Source: JABDIY01 sp963751955 (GTDB lineage Bacteria; Actinomycetota; Acidimicrobiia; Acidimicrobiales; SZUA-35). From it: a stretch of DNA of 64,000 bases. Positions 8,185-16,734 of the stretch are shown piece by piece. The position numbers were made by a program, and so were the translations under genes. The notes under the pieces were generated by a model that saw only the letters and a list, made by a program, of their open reading frames with translations, searched no databases and was not told the DNA's origin. Every line of letters starts with the position of its first letter. Position 1 is the stretch's first letter. The stretch lies in NCBI GenBank assembly GCA_963751955.1, contig CAVVWM010000003.1:372001-436000 (forward strand), in the 5' to 3' direction.

Positions 8185-9621
8185 GTGGATCTACCGTCGA
8201 CGACTACGACCTTTGACGAGATGGTGGCCGACGGGACCACGGTTCGCTCCCCGTACCGTCAATACTGTGAGTGGATCGACGGTGAAGACCCGACCCGACT
8301 ACTCACCAAGACCGCCGAAGCAGAAACAATCTTCCGACGGACCGGTATCACATTCAACGTTTACGGAGATGAAGCGGCCGACGAACGACTAATCCCGTTC
8401 GACATCGTGCCGAGAATCATCTCAGGGCTCGAGTGGCACCGACTGTCGCCGCGGTATCGAGCAGCGAGTCCGAGCCATCAACGCTTTTCTCTACGACATC
8501 TATCATCGTCAAGAAATCCTCAAAGCCGGAAGAATCCCGGAGTCGCTGATCGCCAAGAACAACGCCTATCTCCCGCAGATGCAGGGAGTAGATCCTCCGG
8601 GCCGGGTCTACACCCACATCGTCGGAATCGACCTGGTCCGGACCGACGAAAACGAGTTCTACGTGCTGGAGGACAACGCTCGGACACCTTCGGGGGTGTC
8701 GTATATGCTGGAGAACCGCGAGACCATGCTGCACATGTTCCCCGAGTTGTTCTCGACGATCTCGGTTCAGCGGGTCAACACCTATCCACTCCACTTGCGT
8801 CGCTCGCTAGCCGCCTGCGCCCGAGAGAATCAGACCATCGGCCGACCGTGGCGGTCCTCACTCCCGGTGTGTACAACTCAGCCTATTTCGAGCATTCGTT
8901 CCTCGCTGACGAGATGGGGGCGGCTTTGGTTGAGGGGAACGACCTGCGGGTGGTAGATGGCCGACTGGCCATGCGTACGACACAGGATTATCAACCCATC
9001 GACGTTCTCTATCGTCGGGTAGACGACGACTTCCTGGACCCGCTGAATTTCAATCCAACCTCGCAGTTGGGCGTTCCCGGCGTGTTTGATATCTATCGAG
9101 CCGGCAACCTGACAATTGCGAACGCACCCGGTACCGGAATCGCCGATGACAAGGCGGTCTATTCCTATATGCCCGAAATCGTGGAGTTCTACACCGGCGA
9201 ACAACCCATCCTGAAGAACGTGCCCACGTGGCGGTGTGCCGAGCCAGACTCGTTGGCTTACGTGTTGGATCACCTCGACGAGCTGGTCGTCAAGGAAGTT
9301 CACGGTTCGGGCGGCTACGGCATGCTCGTGGGGCCCGCCGCCAGCAAAGACGAATGCAAACGGTTCGCAGCCAAGCTTCGATCAGCCCCGGCCAACTACA
9401 TTGCACAACCGACCCTTGCGCTCTCGTCGGTGCCGATACTGACCGAGAGCGGTCTTGCGCCCCGGCACGTGGATCTCCGCCCCTTCGTCCTGGTTTCTCC
9501 CGACTCGATTCACATCACCCCTGGCGGTCTCACTCGGGTTGCGCTGGAAGAAGGGTCGCTCGTGGTCAACTCCAGCCAGGGCGGCGGAACCAAAGACACG
9601 TGGGTGCTGGAGGACTTCTGA
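8185..9621 (+). CDS. Circularly permuted ATP-grasp protein (CP_ATPgrasp_2), with two apparent frameshifts
   Basis: This is a predicted ATP-dependent peptide ligase, the first gene of the Anbu operon. The N-terminal part (FDEMVADG ... FRRTGITFNVYGDE ... RLIPFDIVPRIISGLEWHRLS) and the C-terminal part (TVAVLTPGVYNSAYFEHSFLADE ... VVKEVHGSGGYGMLVGP) are in one frame. The middle (PQMQGVDPPGRVYTH ... VLEDNARTPSGVSYMLENR) is in another. One extra C near 8449-8450 and one missing C in the run at 8820-8822 account for this and restore a normal length of about 478 residues. The start is a GTG. The gene ends in an ATGA overlap with the alpha-E gene, indicating translational coupling. Biochemical substrates of this family are not established. 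Confidence 0.82.
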   Translation: MDLPSTTTTFDEMVADGTTVRSPYRQYCEWIDGEDPTRLLTKTAEAETIFRRTGITFNVYGDEAADERLIPFDIVPRIISGLEWHRLSPRYRAASPSHQRFSLRHLSSSRNPQSRKNPGVADRQEQRLSPADAGSRSSGPGLHPHRRNRPGPDRRKRVLRAGGQRSDTFGGVVYAGEPRDHAAHVPRVVLDDLGSAGQHLSTPLASLASRLRPRESDHRPTVAVLTPGVYNSAYFEHSFLADEMGAALVEGNDLRVVDGRLAMRTTQDYQPIDVLYRRVDDDFLDPLNFNPTSQLGVPGVFDIYRAGNLTIANAPGTGIADDKAVYSYMPEIVEFYTGEQPILKNVPTWRCAEPDSLAYVLDHLDELVVKEVHGSGGYGMLVGPAASKDECKRFAAKLRSAPANYIAQPTLALSSVPILTESGLAPRHVDLRPFVLVSPDSIHITPGGLTRVALEEGSLVVNSSQGGGTKDTWVLEDF

Positions 9622-10565
9622 TGATGCTCGGAACCACTGCTGGTGGTCTCTTCTGGATGTTCCGGTACCTGGAACGGTGCGAGAACACAGCTCGATTGGT
9701 CGAGGCTGGCCTCCGGATTGCGCTCACCAAGTCCAGCGAGAGTGCCGGAGAGTGGGAATCGGTTGTGCTCACCACCGGTGCCTCGGATCTGTTTGAACAA
9801 CATCACGATCGATACGAACGCCACGCCGTCATCGACTTCTTGTTGCGCGACCCGGAGAATCCATCGAGCGTGCTCTCACTCGTCGAAGCCGCCAGGAACA
9901 ACGCCCGCGGTGTCCGTACTGCACTGACTCGTGAAGTCTGGGAAGCGACCAACGATTGCTGGATGGTGCTTCGTGCCACGCTCGCCGATCCCGTTCCGGA
10001 TCGCGACCTGCCCGAAGTCCTTGGCCTCATCCGGCGGGAGAGTGCTCTGGTTCGTGGAGCACTGCACGGGACTGTGATGCGCAACGACATCTACGATTTC
10101 GCCCAGCTCGGCATGTTCGTTGAGCGAGCCGACAACACCGCACGGATCTTGGACGTGAAGTACTACATTCTACTTCCCTCGGTCTCTGCGGTTGGATCGA
10201 GGCTCGACACCCTTCAGTGGGAGACGATTCTTCGGTCGGTCTCTGCTCAACGCGCCTTCCGTTTCGAGTTTCCCGGTGCCATTAGCCCGCGGGATGTTGC
10301 TGCGTTCCTGGTATTGGATCCACGGATGCCCCGATCTCTCGCCTACTGCTTTTTCAAAATCCGCGACAATCTCGACTATCTCGGCACCCAGTACAACTTT
10401 CGACATCCGAGTCACGACGTTGCTGAAAAACTCATCGATTCGATCAGCGGTCGCGAGATCGAGCACATCTTCGACAGTGGTTTGCACGAGTTCCTTCGTG
10501 CGGCCATCGGAGAGATCGCGTCGCTAGCGGGTCAAATTGAGATCGACTACCGGTTCAGCAGGTGA
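9621..10565 (+). CDS. Alpha-E domain protein (DUF403)
   Basis: The 314-residue all-helical protein opens with MMLGTTAGGLFWMFRYLERCENTAR (written here only to show the start region: MMLGTTAGGLFWMFRYLE), the conserved start of the alpha-E family. It contains the helical motif FAQLGMFVERADNTARILD near residue 160 and ends with RFSR. Alpha-E proteins accompany circularly permuted ATP-grasp proteins and transglutaminase-like proteins in a conserved neighbourhood thought to make or modify peptides; the exact role is unknown. The start overlaps the upstream stop (ATGATG at 9621), so the two proteins are probably made in fixed proportion. The longer open frame reaching back to 9228 is an antiphase artefact within the ATP-grasp gene. 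Confidence 0.88.
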   Translation: MMLGTTAGGLFWMFRYLERCENTARLVEAGLRIALTKSSESAGEWESVVLTTGASDLFEQHHDRYERHAVIDFLLRDPENPSSVLSLVEAARNNARGVRTALTREVWEATNDCWMVLRATLADPVPDRDLPEVLGLIRRESALVRGALHGTVMRNDIYDFAQLGMFVERADNTARILDVKYYILLPSVSAVGSRLDTLQWETILRSVSAQRAFRFEFPGAISPRDVAAFLVLDPRMPRSLAYCFFKIRDNLDYLGTQYNFRHPSHDVAEKLIDSISGREIEHIFDSGLHEFLRAAIGEIASLAGQIEIDYRFSR

Positions 10566-10572
10566 ATCCAGC

Positions 10573-11370
10573 ATGCTCTTGAACATCAGCCATGAAACGG
10601 TCTACCGGTACGATCAACCGGTTCCCTTCGGGCTCCAACAAGTGAGGAAGACTCCCCGGACCAACCACCTGCAACGAGTCATCAACTGGGAAACCCGGGT
10701 GGAGGGCGGCACCATTCAGGCCACATTCGCCGACCAATACCGAAACACCGTTCAGCTGGTAAGTCTGGCCGAAGGCCAAGACACCTTCCGCCTTACCAGC
10801 TCGGGGTCGGTAGACACCATTGACACCGGTGGCGTATTCGGAGCGGCGTCGGAAATCGTGCCGCTTTGGCTATTCCTGCGGTCGACACCGCTGACCGAGC
10901 CCGGACCTTTGGTCACAAGTCTGCTGGACAGCAAAGTCGAGCATCTGAACGACTTGAACAACCTGCACGATCTTTGTTCAAGAATCCTAGATGCGGTTGA
11001 GTACGAGACTGGGTCGTCGACGACAGTGTCCACCGCCGAGGACGCGCTTAGGACTGGAAGCGGCGTGTGCCAAGACCACGCCCACGTGCTGATCAGCGTC
11101 GCCCGATTGGCTGGATGGCCTGCTCGGTATGTCAGCGGCTACTTGATGATGAACGATCGGATCGATCAAGAAGCAACCCACGCATGGGCTGAAGTCCATG
11201 TGACCGGACTCGGCTGGGTCGGGTTCGACGTCTCCAACGGTATTTCGCCCGACGAGCGGTACGTTCGAATCGCGGTCGGCCTCGACTATGCCGAGGTAGC
11301 CCCGGTCTCGGGGATCAGGTTCGGCGCCGCCGAAGAACAGCTGAATGTCTCAATTCAGGTCCAACAGTAA
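10573..11370 (+). CDS. Transglutaminase-like cysteine peptidase family protein
   Basis: The 265-residue protein has an N-terminal beta-rich domain (HETVYRYDQPVPFGLQQVRKTPR) followed by the transglutaminase core. The catalytic cysteine is in TGSGVCQDHAHVLISVAR, the histidine in QEATHAWAEVHV, and the aspartate in WVGFDVSNG, so the triad is complete. The enzyme probably cleaves or rearranges isopeptide or peptide bonds made by the ATP-grasp partner. It starts 7 bases after the alpha-E stop. The ATG at 10573 begins the usual MLLNISHET N-terminus, so the longer frame from 10537 is not used. Confidence 0.88.
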   Translation: MLLNISHETVYRYDQPVPFGLQQVRKTPRTNHLQRVINWETRVEGGTIQATFADQYRNTVQLVSLAEGQDTFRLTSSGSVDTIDTGGVFGAASEIVPLWLFLRSTPLTEPGPLVTSLLDSKVEHLNDLNNLHDLCSRILDAVEYETGSSTTVSTAEDALRTGSGVCQDHAHVLISVARLAGWPARYVSGYLMMNDRIDQEATHAWAEVHVTGLGWVGFDVSNGISPDERYVRIAVGLDYAEVAPVSGIRFGAAEEQLNVSIQVQQ

Positions 11371-11410
11371 CGACCGATAGATTCATGGTGATGATCACGG
11401 GAACGATGCG

Positions 11411-12160
11411 ATGACCTACTGCGTTGGACTTCGGACCGAGCAGGGTTTGGTGTTCATGTCCGACACGCGTACCAACTCGGGTGTAGACAACGTTTCGGTC
11501 TACCGAAAGATGCCAACGTGGGCGAACGAGGGAGAACGGGTGATCACTCTCCTCTCGGCCGGCAACCTCGCCACGACTCAGTCGGTCGTCAGCCTGCTCG
11601 ACGAGCGATCCAAAGTGCCCAAGGACCGCAGCCCCTCGATCCTCGAGGCCCCAACGATGTTTCAGGTAGCCCGACTGGTCGGGCAGACGGTCCGAGAAGT
11701 GATCGACATCCAAGGGGAGACCGGCGAGACAGATGACAGCAAGTTCAACAGCACGCTGATCCTCGGTGGGCAGATCAGGGGAATGACACCCCGTCTGTTT
11801 CTGGTCTACCCGGAGGGCAACTTCATCGAGGCAACCGATGACACGCCCTTCATGCAAATCGGTGAGACGAAGTACGGCCGACCGATTCTGATTCGGGCCT
11901 ATCAGGAGTCGATGAGCTTTGATGCAGCGGTCAAGTTACTGCTGGTCTCCTTCGACTCCACGATGCGGGCAAACCTCTCGGTGGGATTTCCGATCGACCT
12001 TCAGGTCTATGAAGCCGACAGCTTCCGTCGCCAGCCACGCATACGTATTGAAGAGGACGACCCTTACTTCCGGTCGATTTCGGCCGGATGGAGTGGGGCG
12101 CTGCGGCGAGCATTCGACTCACTGCCCGATTTCGATCTCAGCGGACGAAGCCCGGCGTAA
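11411..12160 (+). CDS. Anbu, proteasome-type peptidase
   Basis: The 249-residue Ntn-hydrolase is related to HslV and 20S beta subunits. It begins MTYCVGLRTEQGLVFMSDTR, so removal of Met exposes Thr2 as the nucleophile, and the SDTRT motif matches the proteasome beta fold. Anbu forms ring or helical assemblies in studied species, and its physiological substrate is unclear. It lies 40 bases after the transglutaminase gene and completes the ATP-grasp, alpha-E, transglutaminase, Anbu set. Its 3' end overlaps the convergent gene at 12119-12821 by 42 bases. Confidence 0.9.
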   Translation: MTYCVGLRTEQGLVFMSDTRTNSGVDNVSVYRKMPTWANEGERVITLLSAGNLATTQSVVSLLDERSKVPKDRSPSILEAPTMFQVARLVGQTVREVIDIQGETGETDDSKFNSTLILGGQIRGMTPRLFLVYPEGNFIEATDDTPFMQIGETKYGRPILIRAYQESMSFDAAVKLLLVSFDSTMRANLSVGFPIDLQVYEADSFRRQPRIRIEEDDPYFRSISAGWSGALRRAFDSLPDFDLSGRSPA

Positions 12161-12821
12161 CCCCTCCACCATCTCTGCCAAGAAATCCTCGGCTGAGTCG
12201 ACGATCGACGGTTGAACCGACGCCAACGCAGTCGCCACACGTTCCACATCGTCGGGTTTCATCGCAAGACGTCGTCGGGCCGAAAGGATCGATTCCATTC
12301 TCCTGGCTACGGCGTGAGGATCGCGAAAATCAGGTGGGAGTCCGCCAGTGCGGCAGTCTCGATAGATGATCGCTCCAGCGTTGACGGGATGCTTCTGGGA
12401 CGACCTCGCCGATACCGGGCGCAGCGGTAGCCATCGAGAAAGCTTGGGCAACGAAGCTGCTCCGTTCCGGATGGTTGGAGAAGAGTTCGCCGTCGAGCAA
12501 CAGTTCCACACCGACATGGGCCGATGCCCTCGCGGCACCCCGTCCAACGCCAGCGGCGGAAAGATCGTCGAACACCAATTTCTGACGAGAGGTGAACCAG
12601 CGATGGGAGTGAAAGAGGTTGTCGGTTGCATGGTGGAACGCCACACCTTTTCCGACGGGGCCTTCGGCTGATCCCGGGAGCATTCTGAACCCCCCGATCG
12701 TGGCAATGTCGGGTAGGGCCGAGCCCAGGTGCACCAGCCGGTCACCGAAGTGTTCAGCGGCAATTGTGACGTGGGCACCAAGATTCACGGCATCACCGTA
12801 GAAGCGATCGGTGTGTCCCAC
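12119..12821 (-). CDS. Hypothetical protein with one apparent frameshift
   Basis: Two overlapping minus-strand frames join into one protein of about 233 residues. The first runs from MGHTDRFYGDAVNLGAHVTI to RWSDHLSRLPH, and the second continues GGLPPDFRDPHAVARRMESI to the end. An extra base near 12347 explains the break, because a conserved-looking sequence resumes immediately in the new frame. His and Asp spacing (HVTIAAEHFGD, AFHHATDNLFHSHRWF) vaguely recalls acyl-carrier-protein phosphodiesterases, but I would not assign that function. It is convergent with Anbu and sits 16 bases downstream of NAD kinase on the same strand. Confidence 0.6.
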
Positions 12822-12837
12822 TCCCGGCCGAGCGAGT

Positions 12838-13683
12838 TCATCGATCGGTGAGTCCGAACTTCTCCTTCAGTACTGCGTGAAAGTCACGCTGGCCTGTCAC
12901 CAAGAATCGGGCCTTCTCCTCAGAACGCCGAATGGTGATGGAAGAGCCAGGTTCGACGGTGGCCACTGCGCGCCCGTCGAGGGTCACGAGCCCTGCCCGA
13001 TATCCTTCGACGTCGAGCCGAACCTCGGTTGAGGGGGCGAGCACGAGCGGTCGGTTGAAGATCATGTGGGCCGCCACCGGGACCACGATCAGTGCCTCGA
13101 AGTCGGGTTCCACCACGGGCCCGCCGGCCGAAAGCGAATAGGCGGTGGATCCAGTCGGTGTTGCCACGATCAGGCCATCAGCCTTGTAGGTGGTGAAAGG
13201 CTGATCACCGATGGTTGCCAGAAGAGAGACAATATGGCCGCTCTCGGCTCGCTCTACCACTGCTTCATTCAGTGCGAGCCCGAGCCGGCGGCCCCGTGAG
13301 TCCAGGACTTCCACCATCATTCGCTCTTCGATGATCAACCGACCATCCCGCCATGCTGACAACGATGTCTCCAGCTGGTCGGGATCAGTTTCTGCCAGGT
13401 AACCGAGGTCACCGGCGTTGACGCCGAGCAGTGGAACGTGGTGCTCAACGACCAGATGGGCGGCCCGGAGCATCGTCCCGTCGCCGCCGAAACTGAGGCA
13501 CACATCGAGACCTTCGGCGAAGGATTCCTCGTCTACGCCAAATTCGCTGTGATCGATCAGTTCGGCATCGACCTTGGGCATCCGCACTTGGACCGCGCAC
13601 TCCTCGCACCAGTTGAGGGCGCGCACAACCAGGTCGAGGACCTCGGGACGGTGGTGGTGGAGGACGATGCCGATGGTGGTCAT
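12838..13683 (-). CDS. nadK: NAD kinase
   Basis: This cytoplasmic enzyme phosphorylates NAD to NADP. The 281-residue protein shows the diagnostic GGDGT at residues 66-70, the NE motif in ALNEAVVER, and the conserved TPTGSTAYSLSAGGP loop. Length is normal for the family. The ATG overlaps the tlyA stop by four bases, a pairing (tlyA-nadK) widespread in actinobacteria. Confidence 0.95.
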   Translation of the reverse strand: MTTIGIVLHHHRPEVLDLVVRALNWCEECAVQVRMPKVDAELIDHSEFGVDEESFAEGLDVCLSFGGDGTMLRAAHLVVEHHVPLLGVNAGDLGYLAETDPDQLETSLSAWRDGRLIIEERMMVEVLDSRGRRLGLALNEAVVERAESGHIVSLLATIGDQPFTTYKADGLIVATPTGSTAYSLSAGGPVVEPDFEALIVVPVAAHMIFNRPLVLAPSTEVRLDVEGYRAGLVTLDGRAVATVEPGSSITIRRSEEKARFLVTGQRDFHAVLKEKFGLTDR

Positions 13684-14486
13684 AACGATTCTTTTCCCTC
13701 TTCAGCTTCTGAGACGACGGTCTCAATCAGCGATGCAACATCATCATGGCTGGTCGCGGACACAAAGTGGCCGACGAACTCCACATTGCCAGCTCGGCCG
13801 GTGATCGGTGAAACCATGAGACCGGCACAGCTCAACCCGACAGCGGAGGCGTGCTCGAGTACCTCGGCCAGGACCCGGCCCCAGATCGCAGGGCTGGTAA
13901 TGACTCCGCTTCCCCTCGAAACTTCCTGGCGACCGGCCTCGAACTGCGGCTTGATTAGAACGAGCGCGTCGTCGACGTCCAGTTCGGCCACCACTGGAAG
14001 CACCAGCCGCAACGAGATGAACGACACGTCTGCGACAGCCAGCGTCAAGCCGTTCGGGAATTGGCTCGGCTTCACTGATCGGATGTCGGTCTGTTCGCGA
14101 ACCTGGACTCGAGGATCATCTCTCAACCGTTCGTGCAGCTGATGGGTCCCCACGTCAACAGCCACGACGGTCGCCGCCCCATGCTGGAGAAGGCAGTCGG
14201 TGAATCCTCCGGTTGAGGACCCAATGTCGACACAATGACGGCTGGTCGGATCAACCCCGAATCGCGCGAGTGCGCCCGCAAGTTTCTCGCCCGCCCGGCT
14301 CACGAAACGCGGAGGGTCGCCGGTGACCCTCAGGTCCTCAGCGGGATCAACTAGACGGGCCGACTTGGTCGCCGGTGCACCCCCTACAAGAACTCGTCCG
14401 TCTTGGATGAGCAGCTTCGCTGATTCACGGCTGGGAGCCAAACCCCGCCGGACCAGTTCGCCATCAAGCCGCCTCCGAGCCGCCAT
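13680..14486 (-). CDS. tlyA: TlyA-family rRNA 2'-O-methyltransferase
   Basis: The 268-residue protein has an N-terminal S4 RNA-binding domain (RRLDGELVRRGLAPSRESAK) and a Rossmann methyltransferase domain with the SAM motif CVDIGSSTGGFTDCLL near residue 92 and a KPQFEAGR motif. TlyA methylates riboses in 16S and 23S rRNA and affects capreomycin sensitivity in mycobacteria. The frame extends to 14519, but the ATG at 14486 has GGAG 7 bases upstream and gives the same length as the M. tuberculosis protein. Confidence 0.93.
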   Translation of the reverse strand: MAARRRLDGELVRRGLAPSRESAKLLIQDGRVLVGGAPATKSARLVDPAEDLRVTGDPPRFVSRAGEKLAGALARFGVDPTSRHCVDIGSSTGGFTDCLLQHGAATVVAVDVGTHQLHERLRDDPRVQVREQTDIRSVKPSQFPNGLTLAVADVSFISLRLVLPVVAELDVDDALVLIKPQFEAGRQEVSRGSGVITSPAIWGRVLAEVLEHASAVGLSCAGLMVSPITGRAGNVEFVGHFVSATSHDDVASLIETVVSEAEEGKESL

Positions 14487-14493
14487 AGCCATT

Positions 14494-14497
14494 CTCC
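14494..14497 (-). promoter_or_regulatory. Ribosome binding site that fixes the tlyA start
   Basis: GGAG on the minus strand stands 7 bases before the ATG at 14486. Upstream in-frame ATG codons at 14519 and 14492 lack a properly spaced site. Confidence 0.6.
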
Positions 14498-14580
14498 AAT
14501 TCAATGTGGATACCAGCATCCCGTGTGGCTGGGAGCACTGCAGGAGCCCTGATTGTGGCTTGCGACAAGGACTTCACCGA

Positions 14581-15414
14581 CTAGATCCCAACTTCGCTCG
14601 CCAGCACCTCGGCCACATCGATGGCGATGATGTCGGGAGCGGGGTCGAGTAGCTCCGCTTCGTTCGCCGACGTCACGCCGGAGAGCACCATCGCAAACCG
14701 GAACCCGGCTTTGCGAGCGAAATCACCGTCGGTGTCGTTTCGATCACCGATCATGAGCGCATTCGGGCCGAGAAGGGCGACGGCAAGATCGGCCATCGGT
14801 TGGTGCGGCTTGCCTGCGAAGATCGGGTCGGTTTCGGCGGCGGTGCGGACCGCAGCGACGATCGACCCGCCTCCGGCCCACAGCCCGTGCTCAGTTGGAT
14901 AGGTGGGATCATGATTGGTACCTATGAAGCGAGCGCCGTTGCGAATGGCGGTCACGGCCATCCGCAAACGGTCATAACTCAAATCGAAGTCGAGCCCAAC
15001 GATGACCGAGTCGAGCTCGGGTGGGCCAGCGTCAGGGGCGGTGACAGCAACACACTCACCTCGGCGCGCCTCAACAGCCTCGTTTATCCCTGCTCCCCCG
15101 AGCACGAACACGCGATCGCCCGCACTGATCAGGCTCGCCGCTGCGATCGCCGACGACAGGACCCGACCCGTTGCGTCTATCCCGAACCGGTCCAACTTGG
15201 CCTCCTGGGTCGCCACGGTGGCAGAGGAGTTGTTGGTGGCGAACAGCACTGGATAGTCAGCGGCAATCAGTCGAGCGACTGCTTCACAAGCTCGGGGGAT
15301 GGGCTCGGTTCCATGCCAGAGGACGCCATCGAGATCGAAGATGAAACCGGGAATGGGATCGATGACATCTGACCGTACCCGACCCGGTAACGGGTCCTGC
15401 GTGACTGACTTCAC
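14581..15414 (-). CDS. HAD-superfamily IIA phosphatase (NagD / phosphoglycolate phosphatase-like)
   Basis: The 277-residue protein has motif I FIFDLDGVLW near residue 24, motif II in LFATNNSS near residue 58, the IIA-type cap, motif III lysine in IFAGKPH, and motif IV MIGDRNDTDGDFA. All catalytic aspartates are present. This family dephosphorylates phosphoglycolate, sugar phosphates or pyridoxal phosphate; substrate is not determined. In actinobacteria such genes often neighbour tlyA and nadK, as here. Confidence 0.87.
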   Translation of the reverse strand: MKSVTQDPLPGRVRSDVIDPIPGFIFDLDGVLWHGTEPIPRACEAVARLIAADYPVLFATNNSSATVATQEAKLDRFGIDATGRVLSSAIAAASLISAGDRVFVLGGAGINEAVEARRGECVAVTAPDAGPPELDSVIVGLDFDLSYDRLRMAVTAIRNGARFIGTNHDPTYPTEHGLWAGGGSIVAAVRTAAETDPIFAGKPHQPMADLAVALLGPNALMIGDRNDTDGDFARKAGFRFAMVLSGVTSANEAELLDPAPDIIAIDVAEVLASEVGI

Positions 15415-15511
15415 CGATCAGTTCGCGCCCGGGGTTCTGGCCGGCAAGACCGAGCTTCGCCGTTCGTCTCCACCAAGCCTTCCGACGAACTGGGCCACGA
15501 CCGCACATAGT

Positions 15512-15590
15512 TCTTCTGTCGTCGCGAGACTACATTTCACTGAAAATCGTCGCGCCGCTACCTCAGCGGTAGCGACGCGACGACAGAAGA
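15512..15590. promoter_or_regulatory. Competing inverted repeats between HAD and secreted-protein genes
   Basis: A perfect 15-bp inverted repeat joins 15512-15526 (TCTTCTGTCGTCGCG) with 15576-15590. A second hairpin pairs 15548-15562 with 15568-15582 through 15 positions with one C-A mismatch and a five-base loop TCAGC. Both use bases 15576-15582, so the outer stem and the full inner hairpin exclude each other. On the minus strand the inner hairpin is followed by ATTTTC, as in a weak intrinsic terminator. The element lies about 100 bases from each of the divergent starts and could be an attenuator, terminator or structured leader. Confidence 0.6.
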
Positions 15591-15691
15591 GGCGAATGTG
15601 TTGGCGCCACGCCAGAAGAGGAAACTTGCTCAGCGTCGGTCGGGCATCTCGCCCTACCGATCGATCCGAATGATCCGTACTCTGCGATAAA

Positions 15692-16648
15692 GTGCGGCGG
15701 GTGAGGCGAAGTCTGGCGATACTGCTGATCTCAGCATGCTCGATCATCGGCTCTTCGGGGGCCGCCGGCGCCCAGGCCCTTCCCAACTGTGTCGCCGTCG
15801 GCCAGGTAGTCGAGGGAACCCTCTCCGCCACCGGTCACTGCACATTGCGACGTAGTGTCGGCCCTGACGGATCAGAGTCGGAAATCACCTGCAAGTACGA
15901 CTACCTCTTCAACGACTCTCAGGTCGCGATCTACCAGCGGTCTCCGGGCGTGTACTCCAGCGGTTCCGACAACGGCAGCACGATCATCGTCACCAGTACC
16001 GAGGTGATCATCGGCGCTACGACGGGGAGCGGTCTTGAGTTCGAGACCGTCACCCTGCAAGGCGGTGCCCGCCAGTTCAGTTCCACCGGCCGGTGGTACC
16101 GCAGGTTCTGCTCAGATGCCGATGGACTCATCGCCATCGACGGTCCTTTTCCTTCGGGTCCGACCAAATCAGTGGCCGACGTCATCGAGGAAGCCTCTGC
16201 CAGCCTGCGACCCGTCGCCCCCGACGCCATCAACCATTCCGGCCCTGGCAGCATTGTTCAATTGGCCACCTTCTTCTGGCTCGAGGGGGTTGACTTCGAA
16301 GGAGGTTTCCTGACATCGCAATCGAGCCACGGCAATCTGGTGGTAGCGGTCCAGGCCCAGCCTTCAGAGTTCTTCTTCGAGGTCGACGGTGTGCGATACG
16401 ACTGTGGCGCACGCAATACGCCATGGACAAGGGGTCTCGACGAAAACAACCCTGATGTATGTACACATACCTTCAACACGGCTCCTGCCAGCGGGACCTC
16501 GATCGAGATGGACCTCGTCGTGGTGTACGCCACCACGTGGTCTGCCAACGTTGGTGGGCTGGGCGGCGATCTGGTTCCTATCCAGGCTCGCACCAACGGC
16601 ATCCCCCATCAGGTGTTCGAGGTCGTCGGACTGGCACGAGATCGCTAG
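15692..16648 (+). CDS. Hypothetical secreted protein
   Basis: The frame gives 318 residues, with GTG starts possible at 15692 or 15701. The N-terminus has arginines, a hydrophobic core LAILLISACSIIGSSG and small residues AGAQA, a typical Sec signal peptide with cleavage near residue 28. The mature part is beta-rich with six or so cysteines (residues near 33, 50, 67, 140, 243 and 258), probably disulfide bonded outside the membrane. No family is recognised. It faces away from the HAD gene, and the structured element at 15512-15590 lies in its upstream region. Confidence 0.7.
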   Translation: MRRVRRSLAILLISACSIIGSSGAAGAQALPNCVAVGQVVEGTLSATGHCTLRRSVGPDGSESEITCKYDYLFNDSQVAIYQRSPGVYSSGSDNGSTIIVTSTEVIIGATTGSGLEFETVTLQGGARQFSSTGRWYRRFCSDADGLIAIDGPFPSGPTKSVADVIEEASASLRPVAPDAINHSGPGSIVQLATFFWLEGVDFEGGFLTSQSSHGNLVVAVQAQPSEFFFEVDGVRYDCGARNTPWTRGLDENNPDVCTHTFNTAPASGTSIEMDLVVVYATTWSANVGGLGGDLVPIQARTNGIPHQVFEVVGLARDR

Positions 16649-16721
16649 CCTGATCTTTGGCTCGGCGCTGCCGGTAGGCCAACTCGGGTGCTTCAACCCC
16701 AACAGTCAAAGACTCATGTTG

Positions 16722-16726
16722 AGGAG
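16722..16726 (+). promoter_or_regulatory. Strong ribosome binding site of the OB-fold protein gene
   Basis: AGGAG stands 8 bases before the ATG at 16735 and supports this short gene as truly translated. Confidence 0.6.
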
Positions 16727-16734
16727 AAGAATCC

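Noticed and set aside
15418..15831. 137-residue minus-strand frame
   Set aside because: It overlaps the signal-peptide region of the secreted protein antisense and spans the hairpin element; composition is not protein-like.
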